Assembly (NCBI GenBank): GCA_963920765.1
Contig: OY987251.1
Coordinates: 13,891,219 to 13,955,218 of the forward strand
From: Ulota crispa
Taxonomy: Eukaryota; Streptophyta; Bryopsida; Orthotrichales; Orthotrichaceae
Direction: 5' to 3'
Length of the DNA: 64,000 nucleotides
The notes under the pieces: model-generated
What the model was told of the DNA's origin: nothing
The model's database searches: none
What the model saw: only the letters and a program-made list of their open reading frames with translations
Part shown: piece by piece, positions 44,004-56,800 of the stretch
How the letters are laid out: each line of letters begins with the position of its first letter
How positions within the stretch are numbered: the stretch's first letter is position 1
Translations under genes and position numbers: made by a program

Positions 44004-47000
44004 ATGCGGAAAGTAATCGCGTGTCGGCAAACCTGGCTGCGATTAAGAAGTCCTGCGCAGAATTATGCATCTGTTGTTACTGCCCGTGACGACGAGCAAG
44101 GGTCTGACGCAAATATTCAGGTGTGTCCTGCATGTCTACTTTAAAATTGTCTTCTTCTTATACTTACATTTTGATTGCTCAGAGTGTTAAGGAGGAGTGT
44201 TTCTTTTAGATTCACAGTTGTGGAGTGATCAGCTCAGATCGAGAGCCGCGTTGTCATTTCTTCTCCGTTTAAATTGTCGTGATTTTAATTTGAAAAATAA
44301 CATTGTTTGCAGAGTTACAGTTCTCATCAACGTTGCTCAAGTTTTTTCCTCGGAAACCTTGGTAATGGCCTCGGTTCAGGGCAGCAAGTCACCTCGAGGT
44401 CTTGTCACTCCTCTATCCAGAGTTTGCAATGCCTTGTCCCGAGTGCAGTTTCAGTTTTCCGTTGGCTGCCATCAACATCTGTCAAGGTTGACCATGCTGG
44501 CTATACACTTGATAGAGTGGTTCTCTTCGATTCCGAAGAAGAGGACAAAAGCAGGTCATCTACAGCTGGGACGAATGTTGGAACTGAGGTATCTGAAAGC
44601 TTTTGTAGTAGCAACGTCAAATTGTCACGGACGAAGCCACAACCGATCTGGGACGGACGAAGATTACATAATGTAGAAACAACTCGGCAATGGAGCTTGT
44701 ATTTGAATCGACAACAGCGAGGGTTTAGGCCGTACATGTCTGGCCTCAAGTTGTTTAATAGCATCGTGCCAAATCCTTCGCTGTGCACTAGATGTAAGTC
44801 TCTTGTCTCTGGTATTTCTGCAAGGTTGCTCTGAGAATAATGTGAGGCGTATCCTGCCGTTGCTATCATTTCGAAATACTATTCGATCCTAACTCTGATA
44901 TCCTGGCAGTAAGAAATATATAGTGGCGGCTTACTTTTAAAAGACAAAGGACTCATGGTTCTATAATCACCAATTCGATTGATTATATTGTGAGAAGTAT
45001 AATCCAGACGGGGCCAATATTTTTGTATCACCGTAATCAATGAAGAACATTACATGTGTTGGCAAAGAAGAGTTGAATTGGACAAAAGAAAGTTTTCATT
45101 TGAAACTGTTAGAAAATTTTGCGGTCAGATTTTGGTTGCTTGGTCCTTTAGGGATTCATGGTGTGCGACTCTATATGTGTGTTTTATCATGATATTGTCC
45201 GAATCTTTATTCGTTACATCAAAGATTAGGGTACTATGTAGTAAGATTCAGAACACCGAAGTCGTAGATCGTGGATGATGAGGTCATTACTGTCTCGACG
45301 TTGTATTTCACCTTTTCGGATATGTGGCAACATATGACTTCCTGCAACAGCTGACAAAGTAGTGCAATATACTTGGCTGGCATGAAAGTATACAGCGCAG
45401 AGGCCGCGCAGGGCGTTGCACCTAAAAATCCTGAAGTGGTTGACCACAGGTTGTATCTATATCTGTCCCGCTTATTTTCAATGTGTCCGTAACAGTTTGA
45501 GTTTGATTGAATTCCACTATCAGTGTACAGTTTCTCTCTATGCATCAATTGTGACTGGTTTGCGGTGAAACTTCTAGAAGCAGATGAAAGTCTTGTGTTG
45601 AAATGTAATTGACGATCATGTGCTTGTGCAGTCAAAGGGCAGTTGCGGTTGCAATCGTGTGCAACTTTTTGGTTCTCTCTCTGAAAGTTGGGGTTTGGTT
45701 TATGACTTCGAGTCATGTCATGATGGCAGAGGCTATCCATTCGTTAGCAGATTTGGCAAACCAGGTATTGGCATCGCGTGGTTGATATCATCATAGAATG
45801 TTTGTTAAGTTTGCGTATTTGATGGTGCTAATCAAGGTCCAGGTAGATTTCGTGTGTTTGTAAGACTAATCGTTATGTACAATTGATTGATGTCCAATGC
45901 AAAACTAATTAGGAACTATAACTCAGCCTGTATGAGCTGTTACAGCATATGGAACCTCATTTTGTGTGTCACTTTTCTCTTGTCTCAGGGTCTGCTTGCA
46001 TATGGCTTATTCAGCTCGCGTCGTGCCCCAGATGCCCTTCATCCGTAAGTTTCGTGACCTTCCTTTACACGGTTCAGAGAGTTTATAAACAATTGGAACC
46101 ACACTCACATCTCAATGCAGCAAGGATCAGGAGGACAGTTGACGATTGGCCAATTCGAAAAAACTAGGTTGGAGTGCAAAACTGCTGAGAAAATAAAGTA
46201 CCACATAATCGTCTTTAGCCGATGGTCCGATAAAAAATTCCGTGATCTCTGTATGTTGTCACTGTTATCGCAGGTATGGTTACTCTAGGGAGCGGTTTGT
46301 GTGGTCACTAATTTCAGCTGTTGGCATCTTTTGCTTGGGCTGCGGTGCAACCATTGTGCACGGCGTACAAAATTTGGCGACTGCTGAGGTATTAGTGTTC
46401 CTGTGTTTTTAGTGCTCTCATTTTGCAGTATTGAACTGTCTAATGATTTAATCTGTTCATGCAGGTTTGGCTTCCTAACAAGCTTTTTCACAACGGTTGA
46501 ATAGCAGTTGTTTGATTAATAGTGCTCAACAAAGCGCTACCTAACATGTTTTTTAACGTTTGTTGATTGCAGCCCTTGGTAAATGTAACGATAGCTGCTT
46601 CGGTTATTGCTGGATCGATGCTCATGGAAGGTGAGTCTGATCTTTTGTCCAGTTCTTAGGATGCTCGTCTTAAGTTGTTGTCTTGCGGATGGTCACCTCA
46701 ACAACTTTCTTGTTCTAAGGTTCATGAATGCAAAATTGGATGATCTACAGCTTTTTGATGAATTCTCTTTTCTTTACTACATTTCCAGGGGCGTCATTAT
46801 ATGTTGCATTTGGTGCTGTGAAGAAGGGAGCTGTTGCCGAAGGCATGTCACTTCGAGAGTACCTTTGGCGTGGTCACGACCCAACTTCCGTTGCTGTTTT
46901 AATGGAGGTGTTCTGCGTTTCAATACCCCAACCTAACCTGTGATGGATGTGTTAAAGTTCTCTCTGCTTTTGGCTATAAAGTATGCGACGCTGGTGCACA

Positions 47001-48883
47001 TGTATATCGAATAGCAGTCGATTCATATCTGCAATGTCGTCTGGGATAGTGAGGGCACATGTGCGCGTAGAGGCTTCCTTGGTGCCGGAAATAGACTTTG
47101 TTATTGATCTGTCGTGGTGTATCAATAGGATGGAGCAGCATGTGCGGGGTTGGTAATCGCTGGTCTTGCTCTTACGGCGGCTGAGATAACCGGGAATCCA
47201 ATATGGGATCCGATTGGCTCGATACTTGTGGGCAATCTGCTCGGTGTGGTAAGGATGGAAGGGCCCCTGATAGCATTAGAGCCAGTCATGCTGCTTGTCT
47301 ATTCGGTTTTGGAACTACCTGCTATTTTGACACCTCACGTAGGATTATTTTCATGAGATTCTTTTAGTTTTTCATGGTTTATTGAAATTCTGTGCGTTCT
47401 GTGTGCAGGTTGCAATATTTCTGATTCAGCGAAATCGACAAGCATTGCTTGGGCGGTCCATCGATGATGTTGACATGCGGCGCATAATTAACCTTCTCAT
47501 TGCTGATCCGGTATTTTCGGTTATCCTCATTTAAAATTCTATTTGTCATTCTGCTGCTAAGAGTATTTCATAAACAAAAACCATAAAGTCAGTTTTGGTG
47601 TTTGGGCCACTGATTTACTTACTCTGCTTGTCAATTTGTCAGCTTATCAATCATATACTTTGATACGGTCAATTTCATTTTGTGTTGCAAGAATTTCTAG
47701 TGATTTGGGAAGTTTTGTAGCTTGATTCACGTGGCGTTTAAGTCCATTGCATGCTCAATTCCAATGATGTTACATAAGATGTTTAACTACAGATCTGATG
47801 GCAGTTTTAAGAGCAGATACGGACTTTTTGTGCAGGTTGTGGAAGGATTGTATGATTGTAAGAGTGAAGTGATTGGACCTGGCGAGTACAGATTTAAAGC
47901 TGAAATTGGTACCATTTGTCGCTCATCCGTCATTTTTCTTGTTTAACTATAACATAGGCAGTCAAAGTTTTAAACTTAGATTGTGAACTGAAGTTCTATA
48001 TACACCCCAAATTCGAGCATATTACCGTTGTGTGTGCGCTGATGCTTACTTTTGAAAGCGATGCTACTTGAGTTGTGGATCAGAAAGTGCACGTATTTGC
48101 TGTTCTGAGTACTCCTGTCACTAATCCTTGCGCTGGGAAATCTTTACAGATTTTAATGGTGTGGTAATTGTACAAAACTATTTGCAACGTGCTGGTCGCG
48201 ACACCTGGATGCAAGAAGTATGATCTTCAACTTCTCTTTTTGAGCTTGACGAAAATGACGGTGTTTGAGATAGCTACAATACCTCTGTTTCCAATGATCA
48301 CTACGCGGGTGATTTGAGGTGACCCTGTTTCATCTTGTTAGTTTTTATTAAGAGATGGTTATATTGAAGCTTCATGCAATAATACCAGTTGTCTCGCTCT
48401 GTGCAGTTTCGGAAGGCTGTGAGGAATCCTGATGGCAGTGTTCTTGACCGGGTGTTAGCTGAGTACGGTAATTATACGAGTACCAAATTGCCCTACAGTT
48501 GACTCAGTAATTTATTTTTTTAACGCAAGCAATGCTAATAGATGTCTATTCTTCAGCACTAGAACGTTATTGCTAGTCAACAGGTCCATCTCTAAGAAAC
48601 ACAGTTTCGGTCAGTTCAGCGCTGGTGTCTCTCCAAATTTCTTGTCTTAACACATATTATCAATTTACTTTCTTTACTCTTTAATCTAAGATGTTCTCCC
48701 CGGACAGTTCTCATCCTCGTTGCCATTTACTATGCAGGTGAGGAAGTGGTGTCGGCAGTTGGCTGTGAAGTAGATCGACTCGAGAAGGATATTCAAAAAC
48801 TTGTTCCAGGCATTCGTCATGTTGATATTGAGGCTCACAACCCCAATGGGCCAGCCCCACGAGAGAAATTTTACTTGTACTAA
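44004..48883 (+). CDS. MTPC4: Cation diffusion facilitator of the SLC30A9/ZnT9 (plant MTPC4) type, probably mitochondrial zinc exporter (14 exons)
   Basis: Exons: 44004-44120, 44313-44793, ~45389-45449, 45632-45764, 45989-46044, 46274-46388, 46573-46630, 46789-46907, 47129-47248, 47409-47510, 47836-47908, 48150-48217, 48407-48467, 48738-48883. They join in phase to about 569 residues, near human SLC30A9 (568). The N-terminus (MRKVIACRQTWLRLRSPAQN) is basic and acid-free, as in mitochondrial presequences. The transporter core starts with AVAVAIVCNFLVLSLKVGVW; then AEAIHSLADLANQ carries the His256/Asp260 metal site. YGYSRERFVWSLISAVGIF, YLWRGHDPTSVAVLMEDGAA, GNPIWDPIGSILVGNLLG and VAIFLIQRNRQALLGRS follow in family order. 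The C-terminal domain has GLYDCKSEVIGPGEYRFKAE and the closing LVPGIRHVDIEAHNP. TM5 has the ED-x-AA form instead of HxxxD, as I recall for ZnT9. Exons 2 and 3 lack motifs, and the start of exon 3 is the least certain boundary. Confidence 0.9.
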
Positions 48884-49658
48884 GATCTATTCTTTCTTTT
48901 CCTTGTCAAATCAGAGAGAAGGCTTTAATTCCTTACACGTAGATGTAGATAATTTTGTAAAGTGATGTTAGTAATCTGTATTCTGACTATGCTGTAAATT
49001 GACGGTGCCGAAGTGAGTTTATGGTACTTCACTTTTAGGGCATATATGGTAACTGACTGCAATTAATCTGATCAAGCAATTCATTTTCATGTAAGAGACC
49101 TTTCCATTTGGTACTCGCAGTTTGAAAGGTGTTTGTTGCATGCACTGAAGGTCTAACTATGTCCTTTTCACAGGTCTGAGAAAGTGAGCTAAGGTTGTAC
49201 CAGATGAGGAGACAACGCCGTTGGACGGCTTTAGGTCAGACAAGTAGCTGGCAGAACTTTTTTTCTGAGCTGTGGTGATGTACTCTATCATCAGCAAAAG
49301 CCCGAGTGCCTCTACTTTATTCTTCTTTTACTTAAAGTCGTATGACGTTTGGAATTGTGTCCTGCTGTAATATGATTCCTCATTCGTTTCATCCTGTCAT
49401 GCATATATTGTGGACTTGCATTTGTGACTACGGGTTCAACCTTCCACCTAAGATCTTTCATAATTTTAAGTTCATTTTGTGATTTCTGTGTCTTTGGAGT
49501 AGAAAATTCAGCTTGCATCTTTTGAGCAACAATCTAGCGCTCGCTGATCATTGCATTTGAGTTTTCCAGCATGAGTAACATGCTTGTGCTTCCAGCAGAT
49601 CTACTAGGGGTTTTAGAGTTGTGGCACAAAGTCGTGAAATGGTGCCATATTGAAACAA
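48884..49658. other. 3' flank of the zinc-transporter gene
   Basis: Probably the 3' UTR and terminator region. A cttttcacag|gtctgag sequence at about 49165-49181 could be a splice junction in the 3' UTR. No other gene is supported. Confidence 0.4.
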
Positions 49659-49934
49659 GGAAATTTTTTATGGATACCCCTGAAGTTTGCAATGTTTTCA
49701 TAGGTACCCCTACTATTTCAGAAATATCACAAACACCCTTTGACCAAAAATTTTAAGCATTTGTTTTGTTGTGCATGCCATAACAAGAAAGAAGTTGTGT
49801 GTGCACAAAGGGAGAAGGAAGTGACAAGCATAACAAAACAAACGCCTAAATTTTTTGGTCCAAGGGTATTTGTAATATTTCTGAAAAAGCAAGAGTATCT
49901 ATGAAAATATTGCAAAATTTTTCATGAAATTTTC
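49659..49934. mobile_element. 'ggatacccctgaagtttgc' fold-back family, copy 3
   Basis: It begins ggaaattttttatggatacc and ends near catgaaattttctc. The arms and the taacaagaaagaagttgtg centre match the copies at 42609 and 60842. The right arm has lost part of one unit. Confidence 0.8.
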
Positions 49935-51961
49935 TCTTGAAACAATAGTGTATGCACCTTTAGTAGTACATGATTTAAAAGAACCAAAAGTTTGACTTTT
50001 TTGTGGGAGGATATTTTTACCATGTTACACCAAATTGCAAAATTTCCAAGCAGGCCATAAATTGGACACCTTCATTTAGGTACTGGGCCAGTATCATGAT
50101 GTTTTTGATTGTCGAAACGTCACTTTTCAAATCTTTTGGGTGTCAAAAATGTCACCTTTCCAATGAAAAGGTTTAGGTGCACCTCCGATTGATTTGTTGA
50201 CAGTCTTAATTCTTACAAACATCGAATTTCACTTCACATTTCAAGTATAAATTCAAAGAGTCTCAAAATGTTATCTAATTTGACATCTATATACGATTTC
50301 GCCCATTCTTTACCAACACTTTTTTTTATAGGTGTTATCAAAATCTGAAGGATAGTTATTAAAATCTTAAGGTTATTCTACATTGTACTAGCAATTTGGT
50401 GTAGGTAGGATTTGGTGTAGGTAGGATTGAAAGAGCACCAACTTGGAGTTTCAAAATCTTGGAAAAATGAAGTTTAGGAGAAGTGAACAAAGTCAACTCT
50501 CTTTGGGTTATTGGGCGAAGAGCAAGAAGTGGGAGAGACAATTTTATTGAGAACTTATGTTTACATTTTATAAATTTTAGGTGTGCATTAAAAGCTTTAT
50601 TGGTTATGTACAGTTTAGATGTTGACATGGTATATTTAGTATGTTTAAAATATGTGATGATAATAATATGCTCATAGAATTTTCACATGTATATTCTAAA
50701 AATGTGAATATTTTCATAAGTACAAATGTTGATTATGATAAATTTTCTCCTAAAAGCATGTAACAATGATAAAAATATTGTAATATTAGATGAATTTACT
50801 TACCTTAACTATGAAGACATCAGATTGAGAGCATGTTAGATGAATGCAAAATTCACACAACAAAGATGATGTTTATTGCAGCTGTTAGTAATAAATTTTA
50901 AATAACACATCAAATTATGTGCAAACATCACATACAAAGTTTAAACTGCAATTCTTCAAACATCATGCATGTTAGGGGGTTTCACATATCTCAAAAAAAA
51001 CAATGAACAAATGGTTGTGAACAAGTTTTTGTTCATTGTTGAATACGCTATGACGACCTCTAGGAGGTTGTCATGGCTTGTTCATGGAGTGACTTGCTCA
51101 CATTTTTCACAAATCTTATTCACATGAACAATTTTGGTGCAAAATGCCATAATTGAAACCCCCTATTGTCTATAACATTTACGTGTGATTTGATTCACCA
51201 TTCAAAATTTCAAACAAAATATAGGAAATGAAATTTGAAATTAGTGTGACTGTGATCACACTATTGAACAATATCCAATTAATTGTTTGAGATTTATTTC
51301 AAGTCTTTATGTTTTTCTTCACATACAACTGGCTATCACATTCAAGTTGCATCAAGAAATAATTAGACTAGTATTGCCCTAGAACTTCTTATATAGAGAC
51401 ATCTTCACTATTGGCCTAGCCTTAGCATTTCCTCTACCAACAACATCCTCATCATCACCATCAACCCAAGTGATTAATTTTGGGCTAATGACATATGTAA
51501 CAGTTATCATAGCAAGTGCAACATGCTCATTTGATCCATCAATTAAAATATGTACACTTTTTTACAATTTAGAATTTTTTTCTTTCTTTCTATATGGGTT
51601 TCTTCTATTAATACCCTAAGATTAGTATTTTTAGTCCATTTTCCATATGATAGGTCATAGGTTACTTGTTTTAATTTTAATTCTTCTAATCTAATAGGAT
51701 TCAAACTACTATCACTCTAGGAATGTAGTTTGAAATACTTCTATTTCCAAATAAAAATAGGGACTTGCTAAAGCTAAACTCAAAATTGCTAAAGTCACAC
51801 TCCTTTGAGCATGCAAGTTGAGAATTTTATGCTACTATTATTAAGTGGTACATCATTCATTCAATCATGACATTACCACCTTCTTGAAAGAAAGAAGAAC
51901 AAACGAGTTTTCTTGTTGAACTTTAATTGCACCATTTTTGTTTTTTTGATGTATTTTTGCT
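49935..51961. other. AT-rich intergenic, nothing recognised
   Basis: No gene is supported. A short direct repeat, tttggtgtaggtaggatt, occurs at 50395-50428. The remainder is plain AT-rich DNA. Confidence 0.4.
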
Positions 51962-52903
51962 TTAACCTCTAAAGGACCAAGCCCTTTTTATTATGAAATC
52001 ACTAAAAATTGCCACTTCTAGGAGGTTTAGTAAAATGGGATTTTGTGTTTTGTTTTTGGGAAATCCAATTGTAGGATCTTGCCCTAGATTAGAAGAGGTA
52101 CTTGTGGGGAAAAAATAGCTCATTCCAAATGCACAGGAGTGAGATATTTACATCTAAAGTGAAAAAAAAAGTTTTTATCCATGTTGCCCAAAAATTTTAG
52201 AAGCCTTTGACTAGTCTTATACCAAAAAAATTGCTCTACCCAAAGTTGCACTTTATTTTTTCCATGTAGGAGATCAAGTTAGGTAAGTGTGAGAGAATTT
52301 TCAAATCAATTGGAACTAATATACAACACATGAGGAAAAATAGTAAGTAAAATAAAGTCAAGAACTGAATGAGTTAAATCTAAATTGTTAAGAATTTAAT
52401 CATTGAAATGAAAAATGCAAATCCCCATGGTGATAATGTTGTGATAAACAATCTACTTCCTTTGGTCTAATTTTTATTCCAGAATAATGAAAATTGAGTA
52501 AAATAATGGACTTCAAAGTTTATTTTGGAGTAGAGAATCCATAACTATTAGGAAATAAAAATTCCTCATAACTTTCATCTCATTGATTCAAATTGAATGA
52601 TTCAAAGCTTCTCATGTGTAAAAAATCTAAAGAACCAATTTCAAAAATTTATTTAAAATAAACGCAAATTTTAAAGAAATTTTTGGATTGCCTAAACGGG
52701 TAGTCCTCCTCAAATTTTCATAAATTCATACATAACTTCTTCATCAAATGTCATAATGAATAAAAAATTAGATGCCCACATAAATTTTTGAATTCCCCTC
52801 CTTCAATAAAAGTTTCAAAAAATCACACAAAGTAGTTTAGCCATAGGTAGATGCTTGCACTTCAACTTGTCCCCTGAAGGGACAATGGTCATTTAGGGGT
52901 TAA
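51962..52903. mobile_element. TTAA-delimited element, family A
   Basis: The left end is TTAA-CCTCTAAAGGACCAAGCC, and the right end is gaagggacaatggtcattta-gggg-TTAA. The right third (about 52540-52900) closely follows one arm of the palindrome at 9461-10165, including caataaaagtttcaaaaaat and gtagtttagccataggta. About 935 bp, no frame. Confidence 0.85.
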
Positions 52904-53139
52904 GTAATCCAAAAATCCTATATTTCTAATTTCAAATTCAAACACTTCCAATTTTTTTACATATAGCCGTAGAATCACAATATTTTTACATACAACCTTA
53001 GAGTCATAAAGACCTGAACAAGTCTTTTGATCCAAATAAAAAAAACTGAATTACATTTCTCACATTTCATGCTGAAAGCTCACCTTGAAGTGTGACTGTA
53101 GCAATTCCCTAACACATATTCACATTAATTTTATTAGAG

Positions 53140-53874
53140 ATTTTGACAAACCCTTGCTCCTTCAAGATTAGGGTTACAATTACCAATTTTCCCATTCCAT
53201 TACGACCCATCACTTCTCTCCCACCCGATCGTCTCTCTCGCTCGTCTCTTACTTCCCCGTTCTCGCAAACCCTCGTTAGGGTTTCAGCCATGGCCGAGCC
53301 TCTCTCCCCTTCCCCCTCGCCCACCCCTCGCTCTTAACATCACTCCTCACCTCACCTCACCTCTCTACCTCTCCAACTCACACCCTTCCACATCCCCCCC
53401 GCTACATTCTTCTCCTCCTTCCTTACACCTCTTTCTTCTCTCCTCGCCGTCATTCCAATCCTCTCAAACCACAAAATACGAGAGGCTTTTTTTCTCGCCG
53501 TCATTCTAATCCTTTCAAACTAAAAAACACTAGAAGTTTTCTTACTCCACCTCGTCCATTTCAACCGTCCTCACATAAAACTCCTTCGATTCACATTTCT
53601 GTAGCTTTCTGAAACACTCGCCGTTTTGCTTCAAAGTCGAGTTGGACATCTTTTAAAACATTTTTTCTTCTTTTAGTTTAGTTTAGCTTTTTTTTATAGT
53701 TTGGAATCGTTTTGGGTTTTGGTGAATGAGCGCGAGAGTTATATTTTTGTTTAAGATTTTGAAGGATTAGTAAGTGTGACTTTAGTTTGAAGCGTTCTGT
53801 GGAGTGGAGTGGAGTGGAGATTAGGGTTTCCGCTTTTTTACCGTTTTGAGTGCTGTTGAGAGCGCTTGTTCGAG
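53140..53874 (+). promoter_or_regulatory. Probable U2A' promoter and pyrimidine-rich leader with a short upstream ORF
   Basis: The tract is strongly C/T-rich (about 53200-53460). It contains an ATG at 53290 with purine context, followed by 15 codons (MAEPLSPSPSPTPRS) and a stop at 53335. If transcription starts upstream of 53290, this is an upstream ORF for the main start at 53875. ttagggttt motifs occur at about 53275 and 53821. A ggagtggagtggagtggag repeat is at about 53800. Confidence 0.5.
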
Positions 53875-56800
53875 ATGGTGAGATTGACAGCAGATTTGAT
53901 TTTGCGCTCGCCTCAGTACTTCAATGCAGTTCGAGAAAGGGAGCTCGACCTTCGTGGTAAGTTTAATACCTTCTTTTAACTCTCGCCTCCTTTTTTTATT
54001 TTTGCTTTTGCTTTTGCTTTTTCCTTATGACTGCACCGTTTATTCTATTTTATGCCATTGTTTATCAAAATAGCGTGTCATATGGTGCTAACCAACAACT
54101 CCCAATTCAAGTGGTTAGCCTAAGGCTTTGTCAAAAAAAAGTTATCAAATAATCGAGTCCACCAAGATGAAGATGAAGATTAGGGTTTCCCCCGCTTTGG
54201 TGGTGGAATTACTTTTGAGCTAATGGGTATACGTGTTGTGCCTTAGTATTTATTGTTTGGCCAATAGTTGTTGGTTATAAGTGTCATGCACTATACATTT
54301 ATGAATCATTTTGTTGAATAGTGTGTTTGATTTATCCTTTTGCCTGAGAGGATTTTTGAATGAATAGGTATTAATCAAGAAGTGGCTTGTGAGCTTAGAA
54401 TGTAGTATTGAATTTTTTTAGTTTATTAAACAGCATTCCCATCTTATTTTATCGAGAGTTAGAATATCATGGTGTTTGAATTAGTGCTCGTTGTAGTGTA
54501 TCATGAACTGAATAGAGTTAATGCTGGAAATGCTTATCTTTCATGAGCACCTTAGTCTATTTAATCAAAACACTCTTTGGAGCATTGAAGTATACTTCCA
54601 CGAAGTTGTTCGAATAATGAAATAGAATATGAAGGATGTTGATGAAGTGTAAGCATAGTTTAATTGGTTATTGTCAGTTTTAGGAAAGCTAATGAGTCAA
54701 GAAAAATCCTGCTTTAAGTATTAGTAATTTAAAAAACCCGCGCTCCCGTAGATTATTGCATATTGTTGTAACAGTTTAGAGCACCTCTACTCTGCCTTAT
54801 CAGTACCTCATCCATTTAGCTTCCTTGGTTTTTTTAGGTCTACTCTATTCTACTTTTTCACTGTACATATTTCAAGTAATCGTTAGATCACAATGAATTA
54901 CAGGACTTTATTCCTTTGATGCGATCGAGGAAATTGGATTGAATGTGCCAATAGGGTTTCCTTTTTGTAACCAGCATCCTTGAAATGTTGAACAAGAATT
55001 GTTTAATTCTTTCAATAATTCTGGCCATATTACTCACGTTCTGAGAAATGTTTTTTATGGTGCTGTGTAGGCAATAAAATCGGAGTCATTGAAAATCTGG
55101 GAGCCACCGAGGTAATATTTCCTCACTCTTGTGTCTTTCATCTGTTTTGTTTTGGGATTTCTGTCATATGGTTTAATCGGTGCTTTTATTGTTATGCACA
55201 TTGTGGTGATTGATGTTTTTTGCCATTCAGAAGTATGGTTTCTATCTACCCGTCTACAATTCGGTTTGCGGATCATGAACTTAATTATCGTTGTTGGTGA
55301 TATTTCAGGACCAGTATGCGAGTATCGACTTGTCAGATAATGAGATAGTGAAGCTCGAGGGATTTCCGCATCTGAAGCGTCTTACAACTCTGCTTGTGAA
55401 CAACAATAGAATAGCACGTATCAACTCTAATATTGGAGGTAATTCTCAGGAACTGGGATATAAGAACTACTCAGAATAGGCTTTCGTTTGGAAGATGTGG
55501 TTCTGAGAATTCTGTCTCAGTCGTGCCTTTTAAATTATTGTGATGCATGTGCACTCTGTTTTCGACTTTGCAAGGTTGTCTTGTCATTTTATAATCCAAA
55601 TCTCGCTCGCTTGGGCTTTGAGTGCAAGTTAAGTTGCGAGTACTTTTGTAGTGTTATAAAAGCATAACTAAACAGTCTTCTTTTTTTTTAACCTGTTGAG
55701 CGTTGGGATGTTCTTGAGATAGGAGGATGAAATGGCACAGATTTTGTGAGGTGTAATTGTTTGTGCAGTTGTAAAATAGTTTCTATCCGCACCGAATCAA
55801 TTACGTCTTGTCTCATTTAGAGATTATTTCATTAATTGAATCTGGGAATAAGACAAGTGTCAATTTTTACATGGCTTGGAGTCCTTTAAGTTGACTGTAG
55901 ATAGTGTGAATATCAAGAGTGTAAAAGTGTCCTTATTATGCAAGAGTGGTTTGAGCATGAATTATTTTGATAAGTTGCTTGGGTGGCGGTTGTGCAGCGG
56001 CATTACCAAAGCTGGAGACATTGGTGCTCACAAACAATCGGCTTTCAAATCTGGTGGACCTTGACCATCTTGCGGCACTTGTGAATCTGCAGAATTTGTC
56101 CCTGCTGGATAACGTTGTTACGAAGAGGACAAACTATAGATTGCATCTGATTCACAAGCTCCCCAAGCTCAGGCTTCTTGATTTCAAGAAAGTGAAACTA
56201 AAGGTACATTCGATTGCACCAGTTTTCACTCTGCTGCTTGGATTTTAGTTGCTTCAGTTCGATAGTGCATGAAGACTCTGGCCTTGTACGTGTCAAATCA
56301 CTTGGGTTAAAGGAATGAAAAAGGTAAGTCAATTTGATTGGAGTCACCTATTGTGCGGAATGCAGGGATTTTCTTTTCCGTGGAAATCAATTTCTCGGCT
56401 GGAGAATGATGGAGCTTATTTTGGAATCAGCATGCTGAGGATCTTTGGGTCTGCCTTTAACGGGGTTTATTAAATTATGTAGTGATGACTTCTTCGTAGG
56501 CCTATTAGGAAAATCAATTTTTGGTGGGGTGGTCAAAAAGTTTTCATCGTTTTACAAAAATTAACATCTCTGCTGCAGGAACGAGAAGAAGCGAAGACGT
56601 TGTTTTCAACTGAAAACGGTCAAGTTGCCAAAGCTCCATCTTCCCCAGTAAAAACTTTTGTCCCTGGGGAAATCCCCACCGATGATGTTCCAGAGACTGT
56701 GGCCGCTCCAGTGGAGGAACCCCCTGCGAAAGGGCCAACTCCAGAGCAGATTATAGCTATCAAGGTACTGAACTTTTAATTCCAGACTTATCTCCTCTTC

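Noticed and set aside
44501..44869. Minus-strand frame of about 120 codons
   Set aside because: Antisense to exon 2 of the zinc transporter, with no motif or splice context of its own.
46464..46499. Extra zinc-transporter exon after gcag at 46460-46465 (VWLPNKLFHNG)
   Set aside because: The frame meets a stop at once, and the flanking exons already join in phase with a continuous family alignment.
53143..53337. 64-codon frame upstream of U2A'
   Set aside because: Only its last 15 codons follow a well-placed ATG in the leader; the rest is pyrimidine-rich noncoding sequence.
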